Below, in pieces: positions 1 to 7,577 of a stretch of DNA of 64,000 nucleotides. The stretch is from Endozoicomonas montiporae CL-33 (lineage in GTDB: Bacteria; Pseudomonadota; Gammaproteobacteria; Pseudomonadales; Endozoicomonadaceae): the NCBI RefSeq assembly GCF_001583435.1, contig NZ_CP013251.1, positions 5,035,215 to 5,099,214 of the forward strand. Reading direction: 5' to 3'. Position 1 is the first letter of the stretch. Each line of letters begins with the position of its first letter. The notes below the pieces were generated by a model, which saw only the letters and a list, made by a program, of their open reading frames with translations, made no database searches and was not told the DNA's origin. The position numbers were made by a program, and so were the translations under genes.

Positions 1-102
1 ACAAACACCGCGACGCTGTGGGCAAGCTTGCAGCGCAGGAACGTCGGTCTTTTTGACCTTGCGCTTGCGTGGCTTACGCACCAGCTGGTTAATAGTTGCC
101 AT
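1..102 (-). CDS. rpsL: 30S ribosomal protein S12, N-terminal part (runs off window)
   Basis: Reading leftwards from the ATG at 102, the 34 codons begin [18 protein letters not shown] and continue to PQRRGVC, the invariant start of S12, the decoding-centre protein of the small ribosomal subunit. A GGAG ribosome binding site lies about 8 nt upstream. The gene leaves the window at base 1, so the rest of the str operon (rpsG, fusA, tuf) is presumably beyond it. rpsL normally follows rpoC directly; here about 9.5 kb of unrelated DNA separates them and rpsL has its own promoter. The identification is secure despite the short visible part. Confidence 0.95.
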   Translation of the reverse strand, partial: MATINQLVRKPRKRKVKKTDVPALQACPQRRGVC

Positions 103-197
103 TCAGCGAACTCCAGATTGTTTCTATATTCGAGCTTTTTGAGGTCGAATTTTGCTGTACCAGAGGATTTGCACAGGTTAATTCGGTCTTCAAACAG

Positions 198-220
198 CAA
201 AAGCCGGCATAAAACCGGCC
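198..220 (-). terminator. Leader hairpin with T-run upstream of rpsL (possible attenuator)
   Basis: On the minus strand a GCCGG/CCGGC stem with a short AT-rich loop is followed directly by TTTT. It lies between the putative rpsL promoter (270-298) and the rpsL start (102). That position fits an intrinsic attenuator or processing hairpin in the str-operon leader; the attenuation role is inference. Confidence 0.5.
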
Positions 221-269
221 AGAACTACTCCTGATCGATCATAGACCAAGGGTAATATAAAGCCGCGAA

Positions 270-298
270 ATTGTACGGAAAGGGGGAAATGGCGTCAA
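270..298 (-). promoter_or_regulatory. Sigma70-type promoter for rpsL
   Basis: Minus strand: TTGACG (298-293), an exact 17-nt spacer, then TACAAT (275-270). The GC-rich stretch after the -10 box (CGCGGC) is typical of stringently controlled ribosomal promoters. It would start a transcript about 160 nt upstream of rpsL, giving the str operon a promoter independent of the now distant rpoBC operon. Confidence 0.7.
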
Positions 299-380
299 GT
301 ATCGGTATTCAAAGTTTGCAGCTCGGAGACTAACCATACGGACTGCTTTTTGCGCTATTTTTTAACGGGTTGATTTACAA

Positions 381-414
381 TAAAAAAATGCCGAACAATG
401 TCGGCATTTTTTTA
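381..414. terminator. Bidirectional intrinsic terminator
   Basis: Perfect 7-bp stem ATGCCGA / TCGGCAT with a 6-nt loop, extended by A-run and T-run on either side. It lies just beyond the stop codon (434) of the 1307-residue minus-strand gene and would stop its transcription before the rpsL promoter. Confidence 0.8.
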
Positions 415-433
415 TTGGCTTTACTAAATTATT

Positions 434-3400
434 TTAACTATCAGACCATTCATTCTCATCATCTGATGCAGGATCGTCATCCTCGCTATCACTATACCTA
501 ATTTTACTCATTTTTGCTTGTAGTATCTCACCAACGGATTTCACTGGTTTTTTATCAGCTTTCTTGAGTTCCTCACCCGTTAAGGCTCCCTTTTGAAAGC
601 CAGAATTTTCCTGATAAAACTCCTTTATTTCCTGCTTTGTCTGCTTAAGCTGCATTTCATAATCTCTGGCAACACGCTCATCATCCACCCCCCCTCTTAG
701 TTTGGCTTCAATATGTTCAACTCGTTTCTCAAGCCCACCAAGCTTATTATCAAGAGCTTTCTTTCTAGTTTGCCTTTCTTTATCTTTCAGCTCTTCTACA
801 GTCTTAACTAGCTGCCTGTGAGTTTTGGGACGAGCAGCATTTTTGACATTACCTTTCGCCTCCCTGATCGCAGCTAGCAAATCATTTTTCGAATTAGCTT
901 CTTCTTTAATTACCTCACTTTTTTTTTCCACACTGTCTGGAAGAAGATTACCCTCTTCATCTCTGGTCTTTCGAAGCCTCACCTTCGACAAATCCTTGGG
1001 AGACACCCCTGAACCAGACGCTGATGCAGTACCAGCGGGCTTAGGCTGAGACTTGGAACCAGCAGCCCCAGACGGACCAGCCGGTTTTTTCTTAGCCACT
1101 GGTGGGGGAGGTGGTGCTCCAAATTGTGGAGGAGGTGGCGGTGGTGGAGTGATCGCCTTACCCTTATCATTAATAGTTGCACCCGCAGTGTTGTTGATTG
1201 CACGAGACTCTACACCCTTTTCTTCTGGTACAACTACCTGAGACTCATCAACACCCCCTTCCGGAGAATAATAATCTTCTTCATCGTCACTGGATGACTG
1301 AGTAACAATTCGTTTCGGACTCCCATCTATTTGGGAAACTGTCTGATTTACATTAGCTTGCGGCAATACAACCTGCTCATGATTCTTATGCGAGCGAGCC
1401 CGGTTAATGAGTGCACCTTTCAATGCTGGCAATGCTGACGACAGCTGCTTTTCATCAAGCCATTTCTGCAATACAAAGTTATTGTAATTACCAGGCTCCC
1501 CCAATGCTTCAAGCTGTTTGTCCAATTCTTCGCACAATTCAACAGCCTCTTTTATGATTTTTGCAAGTTGTGCCTGATAATTTTGCGCACTTCCTGTCAT
1601 TTTCTGCCAAACAGAACCCGTGGTTTGAAACAACTCTCCTTTATACGCTTCCTCCTTAACCCATGCATCCAGTTTTCCCAAAACAGCACCAAGGCTTGCA
1701 ACATCTGGCTTTTGAAGGAACACGGCCGTAAAACTCTCAATGGCGGCTTTCGCCTGATCGAGTTGTTCTATATCTTTGCCCGCTTTTTTAAGGGCTTTAA
1801 TCTGCTCACTGCATTCACGAACCGCAGCAATGTACTCTTTGGTCACCAGCTCAGGGTAAGGAATCACTGGCAAAGTATCAGCCATTTCTTTAATGAGATC
1901 ATCTGTGCCAGCAGCAGTGTAACTACTCAGCAACTCATTGATAACACTCGCAGTTTCGTTACCAGTAATACCCATATCCAGCAGAGCATTAACACTCTGG
2001 CAATATGCACGATCAAATACTTCAACATTGCCTGCAGGGGATTCCAATTTTTTCAGCCGATCAGAAGCTTCAATGACTTTACGAACATCTTCAGCGCTTC
2101 CTACAAATTCTGATCCTGAGCGATCCTCAACCGCCTGTACTACCTGCTGATATTCACCAATCCGCACTTTGACCGGAAGATCTGCATTTTGCGCGCCATT
2201 ATGCAAAAATTCGGAAGACTCCAGAAAACCCATACCCTTGTCCTGACAAGCCTTGATAGCATCAACAATCGTCTGATCAACGATTTCATAGTTGCCTGGC
2301 TTTTGTACCTTGCATAGGGAAATAGACTGGAAAATGGCAGCAAAATCCTGAGCAGCCTTGATCTTTTGACTATCGTCTTTAGCAACTATTTCACTCTGGG
2401 TAAGGCAATAGGACAACTCATCCATTCTGCCTCTTGCAGCAGCACGGGGAGCGGTGTTGTATTTCCCAATCACTGTGGGTATATCAGCCAATTCAATTCC
2501 GGCACTGATAAGGGTCTGAGCAGCTTTAAAGTATCGTTCATCAAGCTCAGTAATTGTGGCATTATCATCAGTGCTGCATTCAACCAGTGGCTCAAGCGCA
2601 TCAATGATTGTGACAAATTGCTCACCTGTAAGCTCTTCAGGTAACACCGCGCCTTCTGACATCAACATTTCCTGCAGACAACCTATCGAGTCAGCCAACT
2701 TCCCCGCCTTTCTCGCCATGTACTCACAGGACGGTTTAGCCTCCTTAACAACTTCTCTCTCTTTGGAGATTGCCTGATTACGCAGATGATCAAGCATATG
2801 AACTGCATTACCTTTTCCATCGACACAAGCGACGACCACCTTATCCAAGAGCTGATCAATATTTTTATGTACCGATTGAGCGGCTTCCGGATCAGAAGAT
2901 TTGCGTGAAGCCTGTTGCATTAATGCACCCTGATGCTCCATAAGATCCATCAAATAAGGGTTTTCTTTGGCCCAATCAGCAAGCCTGCGATCAAGATCAA
3001 CCAGATCGGATACCAGATATTGTTTGGTATCTTTTAATGGCGGAATTCCATTTTCAAACCCAGCTATTGCAGCCAGATCATTCATGTCTTTTATGGCTTG
3101 ACCAACACGAATTTGAACAGACTGAGCCAGCTTGTCAGCCCCTTCCACCGACTGAATACCAAAGCCAACCTTATCTGATGAATAAACTGCGGGACTTTTC
3201 TCATCTTTCCGGTAAAGCGCCGCCGCCCTGCCCAGCAAATCTTTCTTCATTGCATCAGGCAACTCATCGAAACTGGTAATTTCAGATTGATCAAGGTAAT
3301 CAAGTGACTTGGGATCTGTTTTTGTATTTTTGCTGGCCTCGAGATGATACCGCTTAGCCAGCTCATTCAGAATATTGCGAATAGGCGTTGGGATTGTACG

Positions 3401-4357
3401 ATTTGCTCTTGCCTCAGCCTGCCTGCAAGCATTAACTCTTTGCTCACAAATAGTGTTCAGCTTTTTCCTGATTGACTCATCCATAGGCTGCAAACACATA
3501 GATGCAAGGCGCTTGGCTTCATTAATGCCTGTTTCATCCTGTGGAAAGTTATCGATTAGCTCTTTAACTTTAGATTCAAAGCCGGTTAAATCATTCTTAT
3601 CCTCAGGCACTGAAGCTTTCAACCCGGCCAGGGCTTTCAGCATTTTTTCGTACTCAGCCCTATCAATACCTGCTTTAATAGCATCCAGATGACCTGCTAA
3701 TTCTTGGTATTTTTTACTGACTTTCTGATAAGTATCTCGAGCAAGGAATGTAGAATCAGTTGACTCAATCTGTTTTCGGAATTTAGTTGCCTGTTTGACT
3801 AGGTAATCAGCGATACCTCTTGATGAACCAGCCGTTTCAGCACCAGCAGCTATTGCAGATATAACGCTGCTTTCTATTATTTCCTGTATATCTTGCTCTG
3901 AAGCCCCACCTCCAATCTTTCGATGTACATAGTTTTCATTCAGAGCGGTGCAAAGTTCTTTTGCTACCGCAAGAGCCTTACCATTGTTTTTCGTGATCCA
4001 TTCTTCAAGTTGGAGCTTCCAATCTGCAAGTTCTGCAATCGGACAATCTTTAGTTATTTTTCGGGTGGGGAGAGAAACGGATTTGCCGAGATCCCGGCCA
4101 AATTCTGAATATTCATGAGCCAGCTCTTGAATGTAGCCTGTTACTCGTTCAGCTGCCTGCTCACTTCCTGCAACAGAGTATTTACCCCATACCTTCCCTG
4201 CTTCAGGCTTAGCGTAGCTGAATCCATGATCATTATCGTTATAGCTTGCAGAGTACTGACGCAAATCAGCCCTTTCAGATGCATCAAGGTCTTTCCATCC
4301 TTTCTCATAGCGTTCTACCGCGAGAGTGTTTAGCATGCTATCAATTTGCGAATGCAT
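434..4357 (-). CDS. Large putative actin-nucleation effector with polyproline, WH2-like and central-acidic (WASP-like VCA) C-terminus
   Basis: 1307 residues, no signal peptide or membrane segment, mostly predicted-helical and charged for the first ~1000 residues, with no family I recognise there. The last 240 residues carry the organisation of eukaryotic Arp2/3 activators: two polyproline runs (P1071-P1077 and P1082-P1086, profilin- or SH3-type sites), a WH2-like helix (DLLAAIREAKGNVK, 1159-1172), a Lys-rich helical linker, and a terminal VGEILQAKMSKIRYSDSE segment (1275-1292). The last 17 residues are acidic with a single Trp at 1304 (DDENEWSDS). This matches the WASP central motif (amphipathic helix, basic residues, Ile, Ser-Asp) followed by the acidic Trp-containing tail. 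The WH2-like segment has one extra residue before VK compared with the canonical spacing. A good AAAGGAG site precedes the ATG, and an intrinsic terminator follows. Without a signal peptide, delivery into host cells would need a secretion system not seen here. The nucleation role is inference. Confidence 0.75.
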   Translation of the reverse strand: MHSQIDSMLNTLAVERYEKGWKDLDASERADLRQYSASYNDNDHGFSYAKPEAGKVWGKYSVAGSEQAAERVTGYIQELAHEYSEFGRDLGKSVSLPTRKITKDCPIAELADWKLQLEEWITKNNGKALAVAKELCTALNENYVHRKIGGGASEQDIQEIIESSVISAIAAGAETAGSSRGIADYLVKQATKFRKQIESTDSTFLARDTYQKVSKKYQELAGHLDAIKAGIDRAEYEKMLKALAGLKASVPEDKNDLTGFESKVKELIDNFPQDETGINEAKRLASMCLQPMDESIRKKLNTICEQRVNACRQAEARANRTIPTPIRNILNELAKRYHLEASKNTKTDPKSLDYLDQSEITSFDELPDAMKKDLLGRAAALYRKDEKSPAVYSSDKVGFGIQSVEGADKLAQSVQIRVGQAIKDMNDLAAIAGFENGIPPLKDTKQYLVSDLVDLDRRLADWAKENPYLMDLMEHQGALMQQASRKSSDPEAAQSVHKNIDQLLDKVVVACVDGKGNAVHMLDHLRNQAISKEREVVKEAKPSCEYMARKAGKLADSIGCLQEMLMSEGAVLPEELTGEQFVTIIDALEPLVECSTDDNATITELDERYFKAAQTLISAGIELADIPTVIGKYNTAPRAAARGRMDELSYCLTQSEIVAKDDSQKIKAAQDFAAIFQSISLCKVQKPGNYEIVDQTIVDAIKACQDKGMGFLESSEFLHNGAQNADLPVKVRIGEYQQVVQAVEDRSGSEFVGSAEDVRKVIEASDRLKKLESPAGNVEVFDRAYCQSVNALLDMGITGNETASVINELLSSYTAAGTDDLIKEMADTLPVIPYPELVTKEYIAAVRECSEQIKALKKAGKDIEQLDQAKAAIESFTAVFLQKPDVASLGAVLGKLDAWVKEEAYKGELFQTTGSVWQKMTGSAQNYQAQLAKIIKEAVELCEELDKQLEALGEPGNYNNFVLQKWLDEKQLSSALPALKGALINRARSHKNHEQVVLPQANVNQTVSQIDGSPKRIVTQSSSDDEEDYYSPEGGVDESQVVVPEEKGVESRAINNTAGATINDKGKAITPPPPPPPQFGAPPPPPVAKKKPAGPSGAAGSKSQPKPAGTASASGSGVSPKDLSKVRLRKTRDEEGNLLPDSVEKKSEVIKEEANSKNDLLAAIREAKGNVKNAARPKTHRQLVKTVEELKDKERQTRKKALDNKLGGLEKRVEHIEAKLRGGVDDERVARDYEMQLKQTKQEIKEFYQENSGFQKGALTGEELKKADKKPVKSVGEILQAKMSKIRYSDSEDDDPASDDENEWSDS

Positions 4358-4611
4358 TATTGAGACTCCTTTCCCAAGTCAGTAATCCTTATTAATCCAG
4401 TGTTGGTAAAGAACCCAGTGGATTCAACGATTTCCACTTATCCTTGACCAATGGATCAAAACCCGTCAATCCAATGACTTATACCTATTACAGGTGTTTC
4501 ATTATTTAATTCATACCGGAGGTTATCGCGCCTTCTGCCCAATTTACCTCCAAAATGGAAACACTTGTGGTAAAGTCCCGCCGTTATCCACTGTAGACTT
4601 GCGAAACACCC

Positions 4612-5622
4612 ATGAAACGCGAACTGGCTATTGAGTTTTCCCGTGTAACCGAAGCTGCTGCCCTGGCAGGCTATAAATGGCTGGGACGAGGCGATAAAAA
4701 CGCTGCTGATGGCGCTGCCGTAGAAGCAATGCGCGCCATGTTGAACAAAGTTGAGATGGACGGGGAAATCGTCATCGGTGAAGGCGAAATCGATGAAGCC
4801 CCTATGCTCTTCATTGGTGAAAAGGTCGGCAAAGGCCATGGCGAAAGCGTTGATATTGCGGTAGACCCGATTGAAGGCACCCGTATGACTGCCATGGGCC
4901 AGAATAATGCTGTCGCCGTACTGGCGGCTGGCGAGAAAGGCTCTTTCCTGAAAGCCCCTGATATGTATATGGAAAAGTTGGTAACCGGTCCGGCCGCAAA
5001 AGGTGCCATTGACCTGAATCTGGGACTGGCAGAAAACATCCGCAATGTTGCCGCCGCCCTGCATAAATCCATCGAAAGCCTGACCGTTATTACCTTGGCA
5101 AAACCTCGTCACGACAGCGCCATTGCCATGATGCAAAAGATGGGTGTAAAGGTATTTGCCATTCCTGACGGCGACGTAGCCGCTTCTATTCTGACCTGCA
5201 TGCCAGACAGCGAAGTCGATATGATGTACTGTGTGGGTGGCGCGCCAGAAGGCGTTGTGTCCGCAGCCGTTATCCGCGCTCTGGGTGGTGATATGCAAGG
5301 TCGCTTGGTGACCCGCGACGAAGCCAAGGGCAAATCTGAAGAAAACGTGAAAGCAGGCGAACTGGAACGTAAGCGCTGTGCTGAAATGGGTATCGAAACA
5401 GGCATTGTTCTGAAGCTGGAAGACATGGCAAGCTCTGACAACGTTGTCTTCTCTGCCACCGGCATCACGAAAGGCGACCTGCTGGAAGGTATCTCGCGCA
5501 AAGGCAATATTGCCCAGACTGAAACCCTGGTGGTTCGTGGTCGCTCCCGCACCATTCGCCGCATTCAGTCTACCCATTATCTGGATCGTAAAGACGACGA
5601 TATCAAGAACGTCATCCTTTAA
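4612..5622 (+). CDS. glpX: Fructose-1,6-bisphosphatase, class II (GlpX type)
   Basis: 336 residues, the normal GlpX length. It hydrolyses fructose 1,6-bisphosphate to fructose 6-phosphate in gluconeogenesis, in the cytoplasm. Diagnostic stretches are GEGEIDEAPMLFIGE (56-70) and the metal/phosphate motif DPIEGT (85-90), with the lithium-sensitive phosphatase fold pattern throughout. It is monocistronic on the plus strand, divergent from the effector-like gene at 434-4357, with about 250 bp between the two starts. A 9-bp hairpin follows the stop. It lies inside the block that splits rpoBC from rpsL. Confidence 0.95.
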   Translation: MKRELAIEFSRVTEAAALAGYKWLGRGDKNAADGAAVEAMRAMLNKVEMDGEIVIGEGEIDEAPMLFIGEKVGKGHGESVDIAVDPIEGTRMTAMGQNNAVAVLAAGEKGSFLKAPDMYMEKLVTGPAAKGAIDLNLGLAENIRNVAAALHKSIESLTVITLAKPRHDSAIAMMQKMGVKVFAIPDGDVAASILTCMPDSEVDMMYCVGGAPEGVVSAAVIRALGGDMQGRLVTRDEAKGKSEENVKAGELERKRCAEMGIETGIVLKLEDMASSDNVVFSATGITKGDLLEGISRKGNIAQTETLVVRGRSRTIRRIQSTHYLDRKDDDIKNVIL

Positions 5623-5642
5623 AAGTTTCTATCCATCTCTTC

Positions 5643-5665
5643 GGGAAGCAGGTTTACTGCTTCCC
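5643..5665 (+). terminator. Hairpin after glpX
   Basis: Perfect 9-bp inverted repeat GGGAAGCAG / CTGCTTCCC with a 5-nt loop, 20 nt after the glpX stop. No T-run follows, so it may stabilise the 3' end or help termination rather than act as a classic intrinsic terminator. Confidence 0.45.
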
Positions 5666-5706
5666 GCTCGTCCTACACTGTTATAGACAGTCACAGGATG
5701 TGTCTT

Positions 5707-6072
5707 ATGCCAAAACTCCCTCTGTTTTTTTGCCTGATACTCTATGCAGCAAGTCCCAACAGTGCCTCTCGTCCCGGGGAAGTCTGGTATCAGAAAGTCT
5801 GGTGCGAAGGCAAAGGTGGCAAGGTTGAACAACGCATGCAAGACGGTCGCAGAGTTGACTGCCTGACCGATCACTATGCTATTGAAATGGATTTCGCCAG
5901 CAAATGGCAGGAGGCCATTGGCCAGTCACTGGATTATGCTATGTTAACCGGCAAAAAAGCGGGCATCGTTTTAATCCTCAGCTCTTCATCTGACCAACAA
6001 CACTGGGATCGATTACAGAAAGTAGTCAGCCATTATCAGCTTCCAATACAGCTCTGGAAGCTTGGGCCCTAG
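5707..6072 (+). CDS. Small exported hypothetical protein, possible PD-(D/E)XK-like fold
   Basis: About 121 residues from the ATG at 5707, chosen because AGGA lies 9 nt upstream; a start at 5698 is also open. The N-terminus is a hydrophobic signal-like segment (LPLFFCLILYAAS). The body has conserved-looking charged blocks: RVDCLTDHYAIEMDF, then KWQEAIGQSLDYAMLTGKK and a hydrophobic strand GIVLIL. This D...E-x-D...K/Q arrangement resembles the core of PD-(D/E)XK nuclease-like proteins; that is a fold guess only. The stop codon TAG sits exactly on the left TA of the IS630 element. Joining the two flanks of the element also gives ccc-TAG, so the insertion did not change the protein's end. Confidence 0.65.
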   Translation: MPKLPLFFCLILYAASPNSASRPGEVWYQKVWCEGKGGKVEQRMQDGRRVDCLTDHYAIEMDFASKWQEAIGQSLDYAMLTGKKAGIVLILSSSSDQQHWDRLQKVVSHYQLPIQLWKLGP

Positions 6073-7394
6073 TGCTGGAAAGCTCTAATATCCATACACT
6101 CTTATGCTTGCAGAGGCCGAGCCCGATAAGTCCACTTAAAAGGCTTGGCCATCCGCTCATTGAAGAAATCTACAAAACCATGAAGTCTGGTTTTCAGGTC
6201 TTCAGTTGATGTAAATATGCCTCTTTTCAAAAACCGTCTCACCAAAATGGAAAACCAGATTTCAATTTGATTCAGCCATGATGCGTGCTTTGGCGTGTAA
6301 TGAAATACTACTTTATGGGATGGGTCACTGAGGTAAGCCGCCCGAGTTTCCATATTTTTCAAAATACCGGATTTACCTTTGACGCCAAGCTCATTAGCTG
6401 GTGTGTTTTCGATAGCTGCAACCTTCATGACAGCCGCTTCTGACATGTGTGTATTGAGCTGATCCATGACCAAATGCCAACCTGCTGCCTTTGGGTCACT
6501 GGCCAGAACAAGATCCAGCCAGTCAGCAAAATCCTGCTCTGTTCGAGTATCTCTAATAAGAGGAATTATCTTTCCTGTAGCCACATCCATACCGGCCAGC
6601 AAAGCTTGCGTTCCATGACGAGTATACTCAAACTCACGCTTTTCTATGTGACCCGGCTTAACCAGTTTGTTTGGTTTCACGGGCTCCAGAGCTTGCATGC
6701 CTGTTTTTTCATCAAAGGAAAAGGTATTGATGCCTTGCTCTGCACGCTTAACGGCTTTCTGATAGGTGTCACATATATCGGCGCAGCGGATTTCAAACGC
6801 TTCATCTTTCGGAGTATCAACCCAGCCTTTGACCTTGTCTGGACGAATGTCGGCCTGATTTTAAAAAACGCCCCACCTGTCTCTGCGAGATGGATGAGAC
6901 AATTTTTTTGTCTACTGCCACCATGGCTAATAAGCTTTCTGACCAATGGCTGAAGGGGTAGCCATGGTCTTCTGGCTTGTCGCAAGACAGGGCAATAATC
7001 TGGCAAATCTGTTCAGCGGTAAACTTGGGCGGAGTGCCCGGCCTTTGGGCTTCTTTCAGCTTTTCCAGGGTGGATTGGTCATCAGGTCGTTCGACCCAGT
7101 GCTTGCGCCAGCGGGTAACCGTTTCTCTGGTACATTTTAATTTTTTAGCTGTTCCGAGCAGGCTTTTACCTTCTGCACCAGCCAGTATGATTTTGGCTCT
7201 GAGCACAAGTGACTGACTACTTTTGCGTCTGCGGACTATGAGCTCAAGGTCTTTACGCTGCTGGTCTGACAAGACGATTTTCTGGGTGTGTTTTGACTGC
7301 ATCCGTGCTGCTTCTGACAAAGCTGGGGGGCGAAAAATGGATGCAGATCAGAACACAACATGAGGTGTATGTATATTAGAGCTTTCCAGCACTA
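6070..7394. mobile_element. IS630-family insertion sequence
   Basis: Bounded by TA dinucleotides (6070-6071 and 7393-7394), the target duplication used by IS630/Tc1-mariner elements. The ends are inverted repeats of about 30 bp that start GTGCTGGAAAGCTCTAATAT and differ at one position. The interior is a single transposase gene on the minus strand, broken by a frameshift. The right end abuts the terminal repeat of a palindromic MITE. Confidence 0.9.
6102..7320 (-). pseudogene. IS630-family transposase, frameshifted
   Basis: The N-terminal part (start at 7320) carries the winged helix-turn-helix DNA-binding region, with GTAKKLKCTRETVTRWRKHW and a second HTH, up to SISQRQVGRFLKS. The frame then changes near 6855, and the continuation ADIRPDKVKGWVDTPKDEAF leads into the DDE domain (FSFDEKTGMQ, VMDQLNTHMSEA, HYTPKHASWLNQIEIWFS), ending at 6102. 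The change needs one base to be skipped (+1). The TTTTTTA heptamer at the junction would give a -1 shift into a different frame that does not continue the protein. The simplest reading is a one-base insertion that inactivates this copy. All three acidic catalytic regions are otherwise present. Confidence 0.85.
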
Positions 7395-7557
7395 GGAGGC
7401 TGTCCGAGAATAGCGCCCGTAGCGAGGATCGTAGAAAATTGAGGATAAAAAGTCGGTTTTGAGAGGAGAATAGCGAGCTATTTGACGAACAAAATCGGAT
7501 TTTTAGACCAATTTACTACGACCGCAGTAGGGCAGACTATTCTCGGACAGGCTCCTA
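7393..7557. repeat. 161-bp palindromic MITE with TA flanks
   Basis: Starts GGAGGCTGTCCGAGAATAG (7395) and ends with its near-perfect inverse (to 7555), flanked by TA on both sides. The interior arms are also complementary with scattered mismatches (AAAAAGTCGGTTTTG against CAAAATCGGATTTTT), so the whole unit is one imperfect palindrome without coding capacity. A third, direct copy of the terminal sequence follows at 7558-7572. The TA flanks suggest mobilisation by an IS630/mariner-type transposase, though its ends differ from those of the adjacent IS630. Confidence 0.75.
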
Positions 7558-7572
7558 GGAGGCTGTCCGAGA
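7541..7572 (-). terminator. 15-bp hairpin at the end of the lipoprotein gene
   Basis: TCTCGGACAGGCTCC, TA, then GGAGGCTGTCCGAGA: an inverted repeat with one mismatch, starting 6 nt beyond the stop codon of the 7578-9311 gene. It is built from a MITE end plus an extra copy of that end. It would form a very stable RNA hairpin; no strong T-run follows. Confidence 0.5.
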
Positions 7573-7577
7573 CATAT

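Noticed and set aside
1123..1131. LSKVRLRKT in the effector (protein residues 1123-1131) considered as a second WH2 LKKT element
   Set aside because: It lies about 30 residues before the WH2-like helix instead of after it, and no matching helix precedes it. Coordinates given here are residue numbers of the 434-4357 protein.
4456..5577. 373-codon frame antisense to glpX
   Set aside because: Antisense shadow rich in His, Phe and Gly with no recognisable motif; glpX is unambiguous on the other strand.
6850..6875. Programmed -1 frameshift at TTTTTTA in the IS630 transposase
   Set aside because: A -1 shift leads to a frame without transposase similarity; the true continuation is in the +1 frame.
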